DNA from: Bifidobacterium callitrichos DSM 23973
Lineage (GTDB): Bacteria; Actinomycetota; Actinomycetes; Actinomycetales; Bifidobacteriaceae
Assembly (NCBI RefSeq): GCF_000741175.1
Contig: NZ_JGYS01000011.1
Span: 79,562 to 143,561 of the forward strand
DNA: 64,000 nt
Direction of reading: 5' to 3'
Position numbers and translations under genes: made by a program. Each line of letters begins with the position of its first letter. Within the stretch, counting starts at the first letter, position 1. A model generated the notes under the pieces. It ran no database searches. It worked only from the letters and a program-made list of their open reading frames with translations, and was not told the origin of the DNA. Shown one piece after another: positions 1-7,268 of this stretch.

Positions 1-397
1 CGAGGAGAACCAGGGCCTCACCACCGGCTCCGAGAACTACTGGTGCATCAACGACAAGGCGTCCGACGCCGACAAGAAGGCCACCGAGGACTTCCTCAAG
101 TGGGTCATCACCTCCGACACCGGCAAGAAGGCCCTCTCCGAGGACATGGGCTTCACCACCCCGTTCAAGACCTTCGATGACGTGAAGTCCGACAACCCGC
201 TGACCGAGGCCGCCGTCGAGGACCAGAAGTCCGGCAAGACGCAGGTCAGCTGGAACTTCACGATGATGCCGTCCGAGGAGTGGAAGAACAAGCTCGGCCA
301 GGCGCTGCTCGAGTACGCGCAGGGCACCGGCGACTGGAACGCCGTCAAGACCGCGTTCGTCGACGGCTGGGCCTCCGAGTACTCCGCGACCCACTGA
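1..397 (+). CDS. Sugar ABC transporter substrate-binding protein, 3' end
   Basis: The reading frame is open from the window edge (first full codon at 2) to TGA at 395-397, giving about 131 C-terminal residues; the start lies outside. The visible part resembles the C-terminal lobe of family-1 carbohydrate-binding proteins (MalE/MsmE type): the stretch TTGSENYW, then a helix rich in Lys and Glu ending in DFLKWV, then GFTTPFKTF, a typical closing segment of bifidobacterial oligosaccharide-binding lipoproteins. It would capture an oligosaccharide outside the cell and pass it to the two permeases at 2002-3695, which lie on the same strand beyond the divergent LacI gene. A strong hairpin follows the stop. 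The sugar cannot be told from this fragment; the LacI operators nearby suggest an alpha-glucoside or maltooligosaccharide. Confidence 0.85.
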   Translation, partial: EENQGLTTGSENYWCINDKASDADKKATEDFLKWVITSDTGKKALSEDMGFTTPFKTFDDVKSDNPLTEAAVEDQKSGKTQVSWNFTMMPSEEWKNKLGQALLEYAQGTGDWNAVKTAFVDGWASEYSATH

Positions 398-425
398 TCG
401 TCTCTGATCCCTGATTGCCAACCTG

Positions 426-472
426 ATGCCCCGGTGACGGCCGTTCTCCTCCTCGGCCCGTCACCGGGGCAT
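426..472 (+). terminator. Stem-loop after the binding-protein gene
   Basis: A perfect 15-bp stem (426-440 with 458-472, ATGCCCCGGTGACGG and its complement) closes a loop of 17 nt. It begins 29 nt after the stop of the binding-protein gene. There is no long T run, so it may act as a transcript-end or stability structure. It also lies downstream of the LacI gene on the other strand and could serve both. Confidence 0.75.
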
Positions 473-525
473 CGTCATATCCGGACTGATGAGCCGGACG
501 GCGGGCAGGTCGCCGCACCGCCGGC

Positions 526-1542
526 TCAGCGCCGGCGCGCGGTGCTCGATCGCACCACCAGCTGCGCCGGCACCTTGCGCAGCGGCTCCCTCACCTCGCG
601 CCCGTTGATGAGGTCCATCGTCATGCGGGCGGCCGCGCGGGCCATCTCGACCGGGTCCTGACGGATCGTCGTCAGCCCGCTGTCCGCGGTGTAGAAGCTG
701 TCGTCATAGCCGATCAGCGACACGTCGCCCGGCACGGACAGCCCGTTGCGTTCGAGCTGGAACATGAGCGGCAGGGCGATGCCGTCCTCCTGGCACGCGA
801 TCGCCGTCGGCATCGTGCCGAGGCTCATCAGCTGCGTCACCACGTCGCCGATCTGGTAGTGTCCGTCGGCGTCGACCTTGCACACGATGACCTGCGGCTC
901 GATGCCCTCGCGCCGGCAGCAGTCCATGAACACGTCGAACCGGCCCCGCACCGAGAAGCTCAGCGAGATGTCGCGGTCCGTGCTGATGTACGCGATGTCG
1001 CGATGCCCGAGGTTCATCAGGTGACGCGCGGCCAGCGTCGAACCCTGCTCGTCGTCGATGTTGACCGCCGCCGCGAACCCGTGGGCCGACGACTTCGCCG
1101 TGTTGATGCCGATGATCGGCACGTCCACGCTGGCCAGCTGCCTGGTCTCCTCGTCGTCGATGTCGAACGAGACGACGATCACCGCGTCCGCGTTGCGGCG
1201 CACCGGCAGCATCTCGAAGAACTCGCGGCGCTCCTCGATCGAGGAGATCTGGAAGATCGAGATGTCATAGCCCTCCGCATGGAAGACGTCGTTCAGCCCT
1301 TCGATCACGGATGCGGCGAACCACAGGCGGATGTGGCCGCTCATCAGCACGGCGACGCGCAGCGCGCGCCCGGACTTCAGCGCCGCGGCCGAACGGGAGA
1401 GCGAGAAGTTGAGCTGGCCGGCCATCGCCAGCACGCGCTCGCGGGTCTTCGCCGAGACCAGATCGGGCCGCGTGAAGGACCGCGACACCGTCGAAATGGA
1501 GACGCCCGCCGCCTTGGCGACGTCCTGGATGCTGCTGCTCAT
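526..1542 (-). CDS. LacI-family regulator of the sugar importer
   Basis: A 338-residue DNA-binding sugar sensor. The start at 1542 is chosen because it is preceded by AAGGTGG and begins directly with the LacI helix-turn-helix (DVAKAAGVSISTVSRSF, residues 7-23); an upstream in-frame extension has no family similarity. The rest is a periplasmic-binding-protein-like effector domain with the family signatures VPIIGIN and SLIGYDDS. It is divergent from the permease operon at 2002 and convergent with the binding-protein gene, and CAAACGTTTG-type palindromes lie in the divergent promoter region, consistent with local and self repression. Its recognition helix is almost the same as that of the second LacI at 23250-24275, so both may act on one set of operators. 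The effector is probably a gluco-oligosaccharide, by context only. Confidence 0.9.
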   Translation of the reverse strand: MSSSIQDVAKAAGVSISTVSRSFTRPDLVSAKTRERVLAMAGQLNFSLSRSAAALKSGRALRVAVLMSGHIRLWFAASVIEGLNDVFHAEGYDISIFQISSIEERREFFEMLPVRRNADAVIVVSFDIDDEETRQLASVDVPIIGINTAKSSAHGFAAAVNIDDEQGSTLAARHLMNLGHRDIAYISTDRDISLSFSVRGRFDVFMDCCRREGIEPQVIVCKVDADGHYQIGDVVTQLMSLGTMPTAIACQEDGIALPLMFQLERNGLSVPGDVSLIGYDDSFYTADSGLTTIRQDPVEMARAAARMTMDLINGREVREPLRKVPAQLVVRSSTARRR

Positions 1543-1754
1543 GAAACCACCTTGTCGTTCGGATGTGTGGGGCGTCGCGCGCCGGCCGGGGCGCGACGGC
1601 CGATGGAGCGTACCGCCCGATCGCGCCGGACGCCCGGTCGCCGCACTTACTGCACGTTTACTGCGCTTACTGCAAAGACTTCCCGCGTAGGAAAACCGCG
1701 TATCGACCAGCTTACACGTCCTAGAACTGTTGACTCGCGATGACGACGATTGCA

Positions 1755-1770
1755 TTACAAACGTTTGCAA
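1755..1770. promoter_or_regulatory. LacI-type operator
   Basis: The palindrome CAAACGTTTG (1758-1767) sits within TTACAAACGTTTGCAA, in the spacer between the divergent LacI and permease genes. The central ACGT and flanking TTGCA-like arms match the other operators in this window (11146, 14450, 16577). Confidence 0.7.
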
Positions 1771-1869
1771 AAATGGTTCGGAATATGGAAAATCGCAAAA
1801 AATAGCCAATATATGGCGATGAACGACTGGTGCTGGGGTGATTGGTGGGGGAGTATGAAACGCCGCAAA

Positions 1870-1907
1870 TGACAACGTTTGACATCATGGCGCCGGGCGG
1901 TTACGAT
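1870..1907 (+). promoter_or_regulatory. Permease operon promoter with overlapping operator
   Basis: A -35 TTGACA (1879-1884) and a -10 TACGAT (1902-1907) are separated by 17 bp. The near-palindrome TGACAACGTTTGACA (1870-1884) overlaps the -35 box, a position where a LacI protein would block polymerase. Transcription would start about 85 nt before the permease start codon. Confidence 0.6.
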
Positions 1908-2001
1908 GTCACTACAACAACGGATTCGTTCGCCGGCCGCGGGTCGGCGGAAGTCGTGGCACGCAGCGGTGCGCGGCGCTCAAGGAGGAGGATCATCCAT
2001 C

Positions 2002-2856
2002 ATGGTTAGCATGGCCGGCAAGGCGATACGGAAGTGGTGGGCGCTATTCGCGCTACCCACGTTCGCCGCGTTCATCATCGGGTTCGTGGTGCCCTTCATC
2101 ATGGGCGTCTACCTGAGCTTCTGCGAGTTCACCACCGTGACCGACGGCGAGTTCGTCGGTCTCAAGAACTACGTCAAGGCGCTCGGCGACAAGGAGTTCC
2201 TGCACGCGCTCGGCTTCTCCACCGCGTTCACGATCGTCACCACGATCGTCATCAACGTGGTCGCGTTCTTCATCGCGTACATGCTCACGAAGACGATCAA
2301 GGGATCGACGATCTTCCGCTCGGTGTTCTTCATGCCGAATCTGATCGGCGGCATCATCCTGGGCTACATCTGGCTGCTGCTGCTCAACGGCATCCTCGCG
2401 CACTGGTCGCGCGCCCTGACCTACTCCGCCACGTACGGCTTCTGGGGCCTGGTCATCCTCGTGTGCTGGCAGCAGATCGGCTACATGATGATCATCTACA
2501 TCGCCGGCATGCAGGCCCTGCCCACGGACGTGCTCGAAGCCGCGCAGGTGGACGGCGCGAGCGGCACGCAGACGATGTTCAAGATCATCATCCCGCTGAT
2601 GATGCCCTCGATTACCGTGTGCTCCTTCCTGACCGTGACCAACGGTTTCAAGCTCTACGACCAGAACCTCGCCCTGACCAACGGCGCCCCGAGCAACATG
2701 TCCGAGGGCCTCGCGATGAACATCACCCGCACGTTCTACGGCCGCATGGGCTGGGAGGGCGTCGGCCAGGCGAAGGCCGTCCTGTTCTTCATCCTGGTGG
2801 CGGTCATCGCGCTCATCCAGAACAAGCTCACGACAAGCAAGGAGGTGGCGGCCTGA
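2002..2856 (+). CDS. Sugar ABC transporter permease (MalF/MsmF type)
   Basis: A 284-residue inner-membrane permease. It has six hydrophobic segments; the first (ALFALPTFAAFIIGFVVPF) lies near residues 14-32. The ATPase-docking EAA loop is visible as EAAQVDGASGTQ followed by FKIIIP. The start at 2002 is preferred over 1879 because AAGGAGGAGG lies just upstream (1982-1991) and the longer N terminus is hydrophilic and unlike the family; ATG 2011 is an alternative. Its stop overlaps the next gene's ATG by one base, so the two permeases are translationally coupled. It should form the heterodimeric channel with that gene and use the binding protein at 1-397. No ATPase is encoded nearby. Confidence 0.9.
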   Translation: MVSMAGKAIRKWWALFALPTFAAFIIGFVVPFIMGVYLSFCEFTTVTDGEFVGLKNYVKALGDKEFLHALGFSTAFTIVTTIVINVVAFFIAYMLTKTIKGSTIFRSVFFMPNLIGGIILGYIWLLLLNGILAHWSRALTYSATYGFWGLVILVCWQQIGYMMIIYIAGMQALPTDVLEAAQVDGASGTQTMFKIIIPLMMPSITVCSFLTVTNGFKLYDQNLALTNGAPSNMSEGLAMNITRTFYGRMGWEGVGQAKAVLFFILVAVIALIQNKLTTSKEVAA

Positions 2857-3695
2857 TGAACGCCGACAAGGTCAAGCACGGAGGGCTCTGGACCGCCCTG
2901 TTCACCGTCGTCTCGCTGGCATGGGTCTTCCCGATCGTGCTGGTGGTCATCAACTCGTTCAAGCAGAAGGCGTACATCTCCAAGAACGCCTTCTCCCTGC
3001 CCGCCGGCAAGGCGTTCGTCGGATTCGAGAACTACGTGCGCGGCGTGGAGACCACCGACTTCTTCGCGAGCTTCGGCTGGACGCTGCTCATCACCGTCGG
3101 ATCGGTGCTGCTGATCCTCGTGTGCACGTCGATGTGCGCGTGGTGGATCGTGCGCGTCAACAACTGGGCCGCCAAGCTGCTGTACACGCTGTTCCTGTTC
3201 AACATGATCGTGCCGTTCCAGATGGTCATGTTCACGCTCTCCAAGATCGCCGACATGCTGAAGCTCAACACCCCGTGGGGCCTGTGCATCGTGTACCTCG
3301 GCTTCGGCGCCGGCCTCGCGGTGTTCATCTTCACCGGTGTGATCAAGGGCATCCCGGTCGAGCTGGAGGAGTCCGCGATGATTGACGGCGCGTCCGTGCC
3401 GCGCATCTTCTTCCAGATCGTCGTGCCGATCATGAAGCCGTCGATCGTGTCCGTCGCGATCCTCGAGGCCATGTGGATCTGGAACGACTACCTCCTGCCG
3501 TACCTGACCCTCGACCTCGGCAAGTACAAGACGATCTCGGTCGCCGTGCAGTACCTCAAGGGCGGCTACGGCTCGGTTGACATGGGCGCCATGATGGCCT
3601 GCCTGGTCCTCGCGATCATCCCCATCATCATCTTCTACCTCATCTGCCAAAAGTACATCGTCAAGGGGGTTATGGCTGGTGCCGTCAAGGGATGA
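2856..3695 (+). CDS. Sugar ABC transporter permease (MalG/MsmG type)
   Basis: A 279-residue permease forming the second half of the channel with the preceding gene, with which it shares one base (TGATG). Hydrophobic segments are clear. The cytoplasmic EAA loop reads ESAMIDGASVPRIFFQIVVP, close to the MalG/MsmG consensus. The C terminus ends AGAVKG, the usual ending of this subfamily (also seen in the second MalG at 19454-20389). It belongs to the CUT1 class, which imports di- and oligosaccharides. A hairpin at 3722-3746 follows. The energising ATPase is probably a shared MsmK-like protein encoded elsewhere. Confidence 0.9.
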   Translation: MNADKVKHGGLWTALFTVVSLAWVFPIVLVVINSFKQKAYISKNAFSLPAGKAFVGFENYVRGVETTDFFASFGWTLLITVGSVLLILVCTSMCAWWIVRVNNWAAKLLYTLFLFNMIVPFQMVMFTLSKIADMLKLNTPWGLCIVYLGFGAGLAVFIFTGVIKGIPVELEESAMIDGASVPRIFFQIVVPIMKPSIVSVAILEAMWIWNDYLLPYLTLDLGKYKTISVAVQYLKGGYGSVDMGAMMACLVLAIIPIIIFYLICQKYIVKGVMAGAVKG

Positions 3696-3721
3696 TGACT
3701 CGTGTCATCATCCATCCCTTG

Positions 3722-3746
3722 GATGGAAGCCCGGTGGGCTTCCATC
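3722..3746 (+). terminator. Stem-loop after the permease operon
   Basis: A perfect 11-bp stem (3722-3732 with 3736-3746) closes a 3-nt loop, 26 nt after the permease stop. No T tract follows, so it may be a stability hairpin. A second small stem CTCGCC-GTGA-GGCGAG lies further on, near 3793-3808. Confidence 0.6.
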
Positions 3747-3923
3747 AGGCGCCAGGCCGAGGTGCGGCAGCGCCGAGGCTGGTGTTGGGTCTCGCCGTGA
3801 GGCGAGTCCGTTGTTCTGGAGGGGGCGGTGAAGGGATGAAAGCCATAATCTCCGTCGGTGTGCCGTACGTTGATCGGGGCTAATGGCGGACAGCCCCCAG
3901 AGAACGTACTGTGGCCGTGCGTC

Positions 3924-4095
3924 AGCGTACGCTCCCTGTGGCTAAATCCGTGTTACCCCGTGTTTTCGTATGCTGACCACAGGCAGGCGTACGAAAACAC
4001 GGGGTAACCACGATTATCATCCCGGGCAACGTACGCTGAGCGCAGCCAAGCGTACGGTGCCTGTGTGCAGACGGTTTTTCGCCACGGTTTTCGTA
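3924..4095. repeat. Three related copies of a GTACG-rich repeat, one inverted
   Basis: Segments 3924-3970 and 4049-4095 are imperfect direct copies: AGCGTACG, then CCTGTG, ending in GTTTTCGTA. Segment 3976-4013 is a third copy in inverse orientation, so 3952-3970 and 3990-4008 form a perfect 19-bp inverted repeat around 19 nt. CGTACG occurs repeatedly. No gene is seen here. It looks like a compound palindromic element or a protein-binding cluster. Confidence 0.7.
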
Positions 4096-4103
4096 CTCAA
4101 CAC

Positions 4104-4163
4104 GCCATCGGGGCCTCACCGGGACCCATCGGGGTCTCACTAGGCCCCATCGGGTTCCCGTGA
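4104..4163 (+). repeat. Short tandem repeat, about 21 bp, three units
   Basis: Three degenerate units each begin with CCATCGGG followed by a CTCAC- or TTCCC-like part, at a spacing of 20-21 bp (two helical turns). No coding signal is visible. Confidence 0.6.
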
Positions 4164-4193
4164 TATGCAAGAACCTCCCCATCTCAATCACAC

Positions 4194-4266
4194 TGGGCCT
4201 CCTCCGGGTCCGTTTCCCATCAGAACAGACGGTGTACTGGTGGAAAAGGGACCCGGAGGAGGCCCA
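4194..4266. repeat. Long inverted repeat (18-bp arms)
   Basis: TGGGCCTCCTCCGGGTCC (4194-4211) is perfectly complementary to 4249-4266. The 37-nt centre contains a further GTTTCC/GGAAA pairing. No T run follows, so this is more like a MITE or REP palindrome than a terminator. Confidence 0.75.
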
Positions 4267-4383
4267 TTACGTCTTTATGCCGTTAGTATCCCTCGGCTAC
4301 CGCCGAGATTCGGACACTCACACGCTCTGTATCGTCCGTTCTCAGACATCGGCGCAACCGGTGGGAACGGCGCTCGCTCGGCG

Positions 4384-4479
4384 TCAGCGCTCGATGCCGT
4401 ACTCCATGTACGCGTAGTTGTCGAAGAAGCGGTCGTCGTCGCGATCGGTGCTCGAATGGTGGATGTTGTTCTCCTGCAT
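4384..4479 (-). CDS. Possible 31-residue acidic small protein
   Basis: An ORF of 31 codons plus stop starts at ATG 4479, preceded by AAAGGAGC with 6 nt spacing, one of the better ribosome sites in this spacer. The peptide starts MQENNIHHSS, has an acidic centre (TDRDDDRFFD) and ends in YAYMEYGIER. It has no signal peptide or membrane segment. I do not recognise a family. Codons end mostly in C or G, as in real genes of this genome. It lies just before the secreted-protein island, but on the opposite strand. It could be a genuine small protein or a chance ORF. Confidence 0.45.
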   Translation of the reverse strand: MQENNIHHSSTDRDDDRFFDNYAYMEYGIER

Positions 4480-4698
4480 GATGGGCTCCTTTCACCCGTA
4501 TTGCACTGTTGACTATGGTCTACCGCTCTGTTGTGTCGCCTGTGTATGCCTTCGGCTAACGGCGGATGAACTCGTGCGGAACGCTGGTTGCGGCGTACGT
4601 TGCGGTGGGATGGGGTTTCCGCCGGAGCCGCGGGGCTGGAATCGTGATGACGAGGGGTGGCGTTGAGATCGGCCTGTGAGCATGCGAGAGAGGCCCTT

Positions 4699-4748
4699 TG
4701 CAGTTTTCTGCATTGCCATCCGAGGGCCTTGTCAGCGATGGATAGCAT
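4699..4748 (+). promoter_or_regulatory. Proposed activator site and promoter, copy 1
   Basis: The inverted repeat TGCAGTTTTCTGCA (4699-4712) lies 30 nt before a -10-like TAGCAT (4743-4748), upstream of the secreted-protein gene at 4817. The same 14-mer with the same spacing occurs at 5804 and, on the other strand, at 9236. The flanks AGGCCCT (4691) and AGGGCCT (4723) add an outer stem. The rest of 4480-4816 shows no gene. Confidence 0.55.
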
Positions 4749-4816
4749 CGGTGTCGATGGCTGGACGGCGACTGCCGATCCAGTTGTCTGATGCTTTATC
4801 GACAGAAAGGAAGATC

Positions 4817-5224
4817 ATGAAGGTCAGTATGCGACGAGTGCACGTGCTATCCGCCGTTATGGCCGTGATGGCATTACTGGTTGGAATGGCGCTGGCGGGG
4901 AACGCCCATGCGAGCACCGATGCAGATGAGTACATTCGCATCGGCAATGTGGAGGTGGCGCGCTCGCTGGGGGTGACTACTGAGGCTCAGCTTCAGCAGC
5001 GTTACAGCGAGGGTTATCTCAGCGTCGATTTCAACGAGAAGGCGGAAATCACTGCGATAAGGCCTCTGAGCGCCGAAGAAATGAAGGAGATGCAGCTGAC
5101 CGAGAATCAGCCTGCTGTAGTTAACGAGACACGTGTTCCCTGTCACGCTTCTGATGTCTGCCTTACCTTCCAAAATGGATCAAAGCGAGGCTTCTACGGA
5201 ACCGGCATACGGGCGGGCAACTGA
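4817..5224 (+). CDS. Small secreted protein, paralogue A
   Basis: A 135-residue exported protein of unknown function. The start at 4817 has GAAAGGAAG in front; longer in-frame starts add an unrelated N terminus. A signal peptide is clear: positive start (MKVSMRRVHV), hydrophobic core (AVMAVMALLVGMALA), likely cleavage after ANGNAHA-like residues ending AHA. The mature part contains NVEVARS, GYLSVDFNEKAEI and IRPL, all shared with the protein at 5456. The C-terminal tail differs and holds two cysteines (PCHASDVC) and the ending RGFYGTGIRAGN. Paired C-terminal cysteines after cleavage suggest an extracellular, disulphide-bonded product, possibly a toxin, bacteriocin or signal; that is inference. 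It is the first gene of the AT-rich island. Confidence 0.75.
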   Translation: MKVSMRRVHVLSAVMAVMALLVGMALAGNAHASTDADEYIRIGNVEVARSLGVTTEAQLQQRYSEGYLSVDFNEKAEITAIRPLSAEEMKEMQLTENQPAVVNETRVPCHASDVCLTFQNGSKRGFYGTGIRAGN

Positions 5225-5361
5225 ACAAATGTCGCATTGTCGAATTCTGGGAAATGGTACGCTAAGTATCGCATCGTTTATAAAGGCGGTAGATATGATT
5301 CGCCGGTAGTGCCTTCACATACCAGAGGAGAGCATAAGGGGAATACTATTTCGAAAGTTAC

Positions 5362-5387
5362 TATTATACAATGACTGTTGTATAATA
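5362..5387 (+). terminator. AT-rich stem-loop after paralogue A
   Basis: TATTATACAA (5362-5371) pairs with TTGTATAATA (5378-5387) around 6 nt. It may end the upstream transcript, and it also contains TATAAT-like hexamers that could serve the gene at 5456. A second 10-bp inverted repeat (GGGATATTCT 5404-5413, AGAATATCCC 5430-5439) lies between it and that gene and could be an operator. Confidence 0.5.
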
Positions 5388-5455
5388 ATGTGAATGGTTC
5401 TCGGGGATATTCTGGCATGGTCAAGTGCTAGAATATCCCAAAGATCTGAAAGTGG

Positions 5456-5761
5456 ATGTCAATGAGTTCAAATAAGAGGCGATTGGCGGCGCTGGTCATT
5501 CTGGCAATTGCGTCTCTTATGGGTTCATGTCTGTATAATTATATTGATAGCACATCGTATATAGTCATTGATAACGTAAAAGTTGCTCGATCAATGAAGA
5601 TCAAGAGCAAAAATCAATTGGAATCAAGGATTAAATTAGGCTATATTGATGTTGTTTTTAATGAGAAGGCTGAAATAGTTATTGTTCGTCCTTTGCCGTC
5701 TATAGAAGATTCTGGTCCGCAAGGTTCTTGTTCCGTGTACTATCGCTGGATTTGTGGATAA
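5456..5761 (+). CDS. Small secreted or membrane-anchored protein, paralogue B
   Basis: A 101-residue protein; ATG at 5456, with a second in-frame ATG at 5462. The ribosome site is weak. The N terminus is positive and then hydrophobic (RRLAALVILAIASLMGSC), either a signal peptide or a lipobox-like LMGSC with Cys near residue 25, so a lipoprotein is possible. The core NVKVARS, GYIDVVFNEKAEI and VRPL matches the protein at 4817 position for position, proving a duplicated family. The tail is different and short, again with two cysteines (SCSVYYRWIC). Base composition is far more AT-rich than the neighbours. The product is unknown; the pattern of a conserved body and variable Cys-containing tail is typical of diversifying secreted peptides. 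Confidence 0.65.
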   Translation: MSMSSNKRRLAALVILAIASLMGSCLYNYIDSTSYIVIDNVKVARSMKIKSKNQLESRIKLGYIDVVFNEKAEIVIVRPLPSIEDSGPQGSCSVYYRWICG

Positions 5762-5803
5762 TAATATATATAGTTGGGTTTTTCAAGCATTAAAAATAAT
5801 TAA

Positions 5804-5853
5804 TGCAGTTTTCTGCAAGCGCATAAAACAAATATGAGAATTCGCGATAATAT
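5804..5853 (+). promoter_or_regulatory. Proposed activator site and promoter, copy 2
   Basis: TGCAGTTTTCTGCA (5804-5817) lies 30 nt before TAATAT (5848-5853), which is suitable as a -10 box for the gene at 5883. No good -35 box is present, as expected for an activator-dependent promoter. The flanks differ from copies 1 and 3, so only the 14-mer is conserved. Confidence 0.55.
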
Positions 5854-5882
5854 GTTATTGACAGATATGAAAGGAAGAAAAA

Positions 5883-6395
5883 ATGAGCAAACTTATACGA
5901 CTAATAGTTTTTGTATTTATTGTTATGTCAATGGCAATACTGATGCCTCAGGCCGCTCTTGCGTATGATGGTCAGTTTAATGGAGACAAAGAAAATGGGC
6001 ATAATTCAACAGTTTGTCGTTTGTGCGGTGATTCGGATAATGGAATGGCTGAAAAGGGAATAAGGCCGCCGTTCCAATGGATAGGAGCGGTAAAAGATAT
6101 ATCAGGTGGTAAAACGTATTCTTTCAGTGGAGAGTTGCCGGGGATATTATACAGCGATTACAGGTTTAAAGGCAAAACGTCATACATGCTTAAAATGACA
6201 AAAGTGACTCAGCCGGTTACGATAAGAATTACAAAGTACATTAAGGCTGATGATTTGCATAATCCTACAGTTGCTTCGTTTACGGCATATACGAGCGGAG
6301 CAGTGCTGGGATTTAGTGCATCAAAAACAAGCGATCAATTCTATATTGAGTTTTCTTCAGACTATGACAGTACATTTGCGGGTTATGTGAAATAA
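5883..6395 (+). CDS. Secreted protein of unknown function, 170 residues
   Basis: The start at 5883 follows GAAAGGAAG at good spacing. A signal peptide is evident: MSKLIRL, a hydrophobic run to about residue 20, and a likely cleavage after AALA near residue 27. The mature part has a CRLC pair near residue 46 and then a beta-rich pattern (SYMLKMTKVTQPVTIRITKY), suggesting a small beta-sandwich fold. No family is recognised. The hairpin at 6410-6432 follows, then the TraX-like gene. It shares the proposed activator site with the paralogue genes and the response regulator, so it is probably co-regulated with them. AT-rich codon use marks it as recently acquired. Confidence 0.7.
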   Translation: MSKLIRLIVFVFIVMSMAILMPQAALAYDGQFNGDKENGHNSTVCRLCGDSDNGMAEKGIRPPFQWIGAVKDISGGKTYSFSGELPGILYSDYRFKGKTSYMLKMTKVTQPVTIRITKYIKADDLHNPTVASFTAYTSGAVLGFSASKTSDQFYIEFSSDYDSTFAGYVK

Positions 6396-6409
6396 CTTGG
6401 ATTATTGAC

Positions 6410-6432
6410 CAGGAGAAACGAAAGCTCTCCTG
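6410..6432 (+). terminator. Stem-loop between secreted protein and TraX-like gene
   Basis: CAGGAGA (6410-6416) pairs with TCTCCTG (6426-6432). It may attenuate transcription into the TraX-like gene, or hide the purine-rich AGGAGA that could act as its ribosome site. Confidence 0.45.
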
Positions 6433-6444
6433 CACAATGTTATT

Positions 6445-7254
6445 ATGAATAGTTTACAGTTAAAAATTGTTGCTTGCGTGTTTATGGTAATTGACCATTG
6501 CGCGGTATTTGCTTCGCCTTTCATTGCACTTCCGATGCATTGGATTGGTAGGCTTGCAGCTCCTGTATTTGTGTATCTGTGCGTGTGGAGTTGCGAATAC
6601 ACAAGAAATATTTGGAAATATGTGTTCAGCTTATATTGCGCAAGTGTTATAATGATCGTTGTAGATGCGCTGATTAATAGCACGTCGAATGTGTTTAATA
6701 TGCTGTTTCAAATTGCTTTAGTAATAGCGATTCTCTCTCTTAGTAAAGTTAGATATAGAGCCCTTTTTCTATTATTTTACATAGTTTGGCAGGTTTTCTC
6801 ATCTCTGTTTGTTATATCGATTTTGCCTGTTTGGGGAGATGCTGCTCAGTATGTTCTCTCTATTGTCCTTGGTAACTTAGTGGATGGAGGCTATTTTTGG
6901 GTTTTGTTTGGGGTTGCTTTATTCTACTGCCGTGAAAATGATGTTGTCGTCTCAATATGTGTGATGACGTTCTCAATCATTGCTTTCTTTACTCAGAATC
7001 TAGGATTCGAACTCATGACTTTAGTGGGTCAAAATTCTCCTGTGATTGGTATTGTTCAAACTTTTGGATATTTTGGACATTGGGGGCCTTTGGTCAGTAA
7101 TCAGTGGATGATGGTGTTTTCATGTCCTCTGTTATGTCTATATAACAGAGAGAGGGGATTATATTCAAAGTATGTGTTTTACTTCTTCTACCCAATTCAT
7201 TTGATTATTATTCACGCGTTCATGGTTATGTTTAATGTATCTCTTGGAGCATAA
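6445..7254 (+). CDS. TraX-like polytopic membrane protein
   Basis: A 269-residue protein with about eight hydrophobic segments. The N terminus matches the TraX family: MVIDHCAVF, then IGRLAAPVFVYLCVWSCEYTRN, the position of the conserved Asp-His and Gly-Arg-hydrophobic-Pro motifs. Plasmid TraX acetylates the N terminus of F pilin; chromosomal relatives are multi-pass proteins of largely unknown role. Placed last after three secreted-protein genes on the same strand, it could modify an exported product; this is inference. It converges on the sensor-kinase gene, with only 14 nt between stops. The AT-rich codon use is like the other island genes. Confidence 0.7.
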   Translation: MNSLQLKIVACVFMVIDHCAVFASPFIALPMHWIGRLAAPVFVYLCVWSCEYTRNIWKYVFSLYCASVIMIVVDALINSTSNVFNMLFQIALVIAILSLSKVRYRALFLLFYIVWQVFSSLFVISILPVWGDAAQYVLSIVLGNLVDGGYFWVLFGVALFYCRENDVVVSICVMTFSIIAFFTQNLGFELMTLVGQNSPVIGIVQTFGYFGHWGPLVSNQWMMVFSCPLLCLYNRERGLYSKYVFYFFYPIHLIIIHAFMVMFNVSLGA

Positions 7255-7268
7255 ATAATTAAAATGGA

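Noticed and set aside
859..1743. Long ORFs opposite lacI and the glycosidase genes (also 9321-11165, 14738-16297, 53737-55734)
   Set aside because: Their products are Arg/Val/His-rich with no domains; they are antisense shadows of well-supported genes in GC-rich DNA.
3837..3884. A 15-codon ORF starting MKAIISVGVPYVDRG
   Set aside because: It has a fair ribosome site but is tiny, lies in a hairpin-rich spacer and has no neighbour that would explain it.
4275..4748. A 157-residue minus-strand ORF in the spacer before the island
   Set aside because: Low-complexity Arg/Ser/His-rich product, no ribosome site, and it crosses the promoter region of the island. The 31-codon ORF in another frame is better supported.
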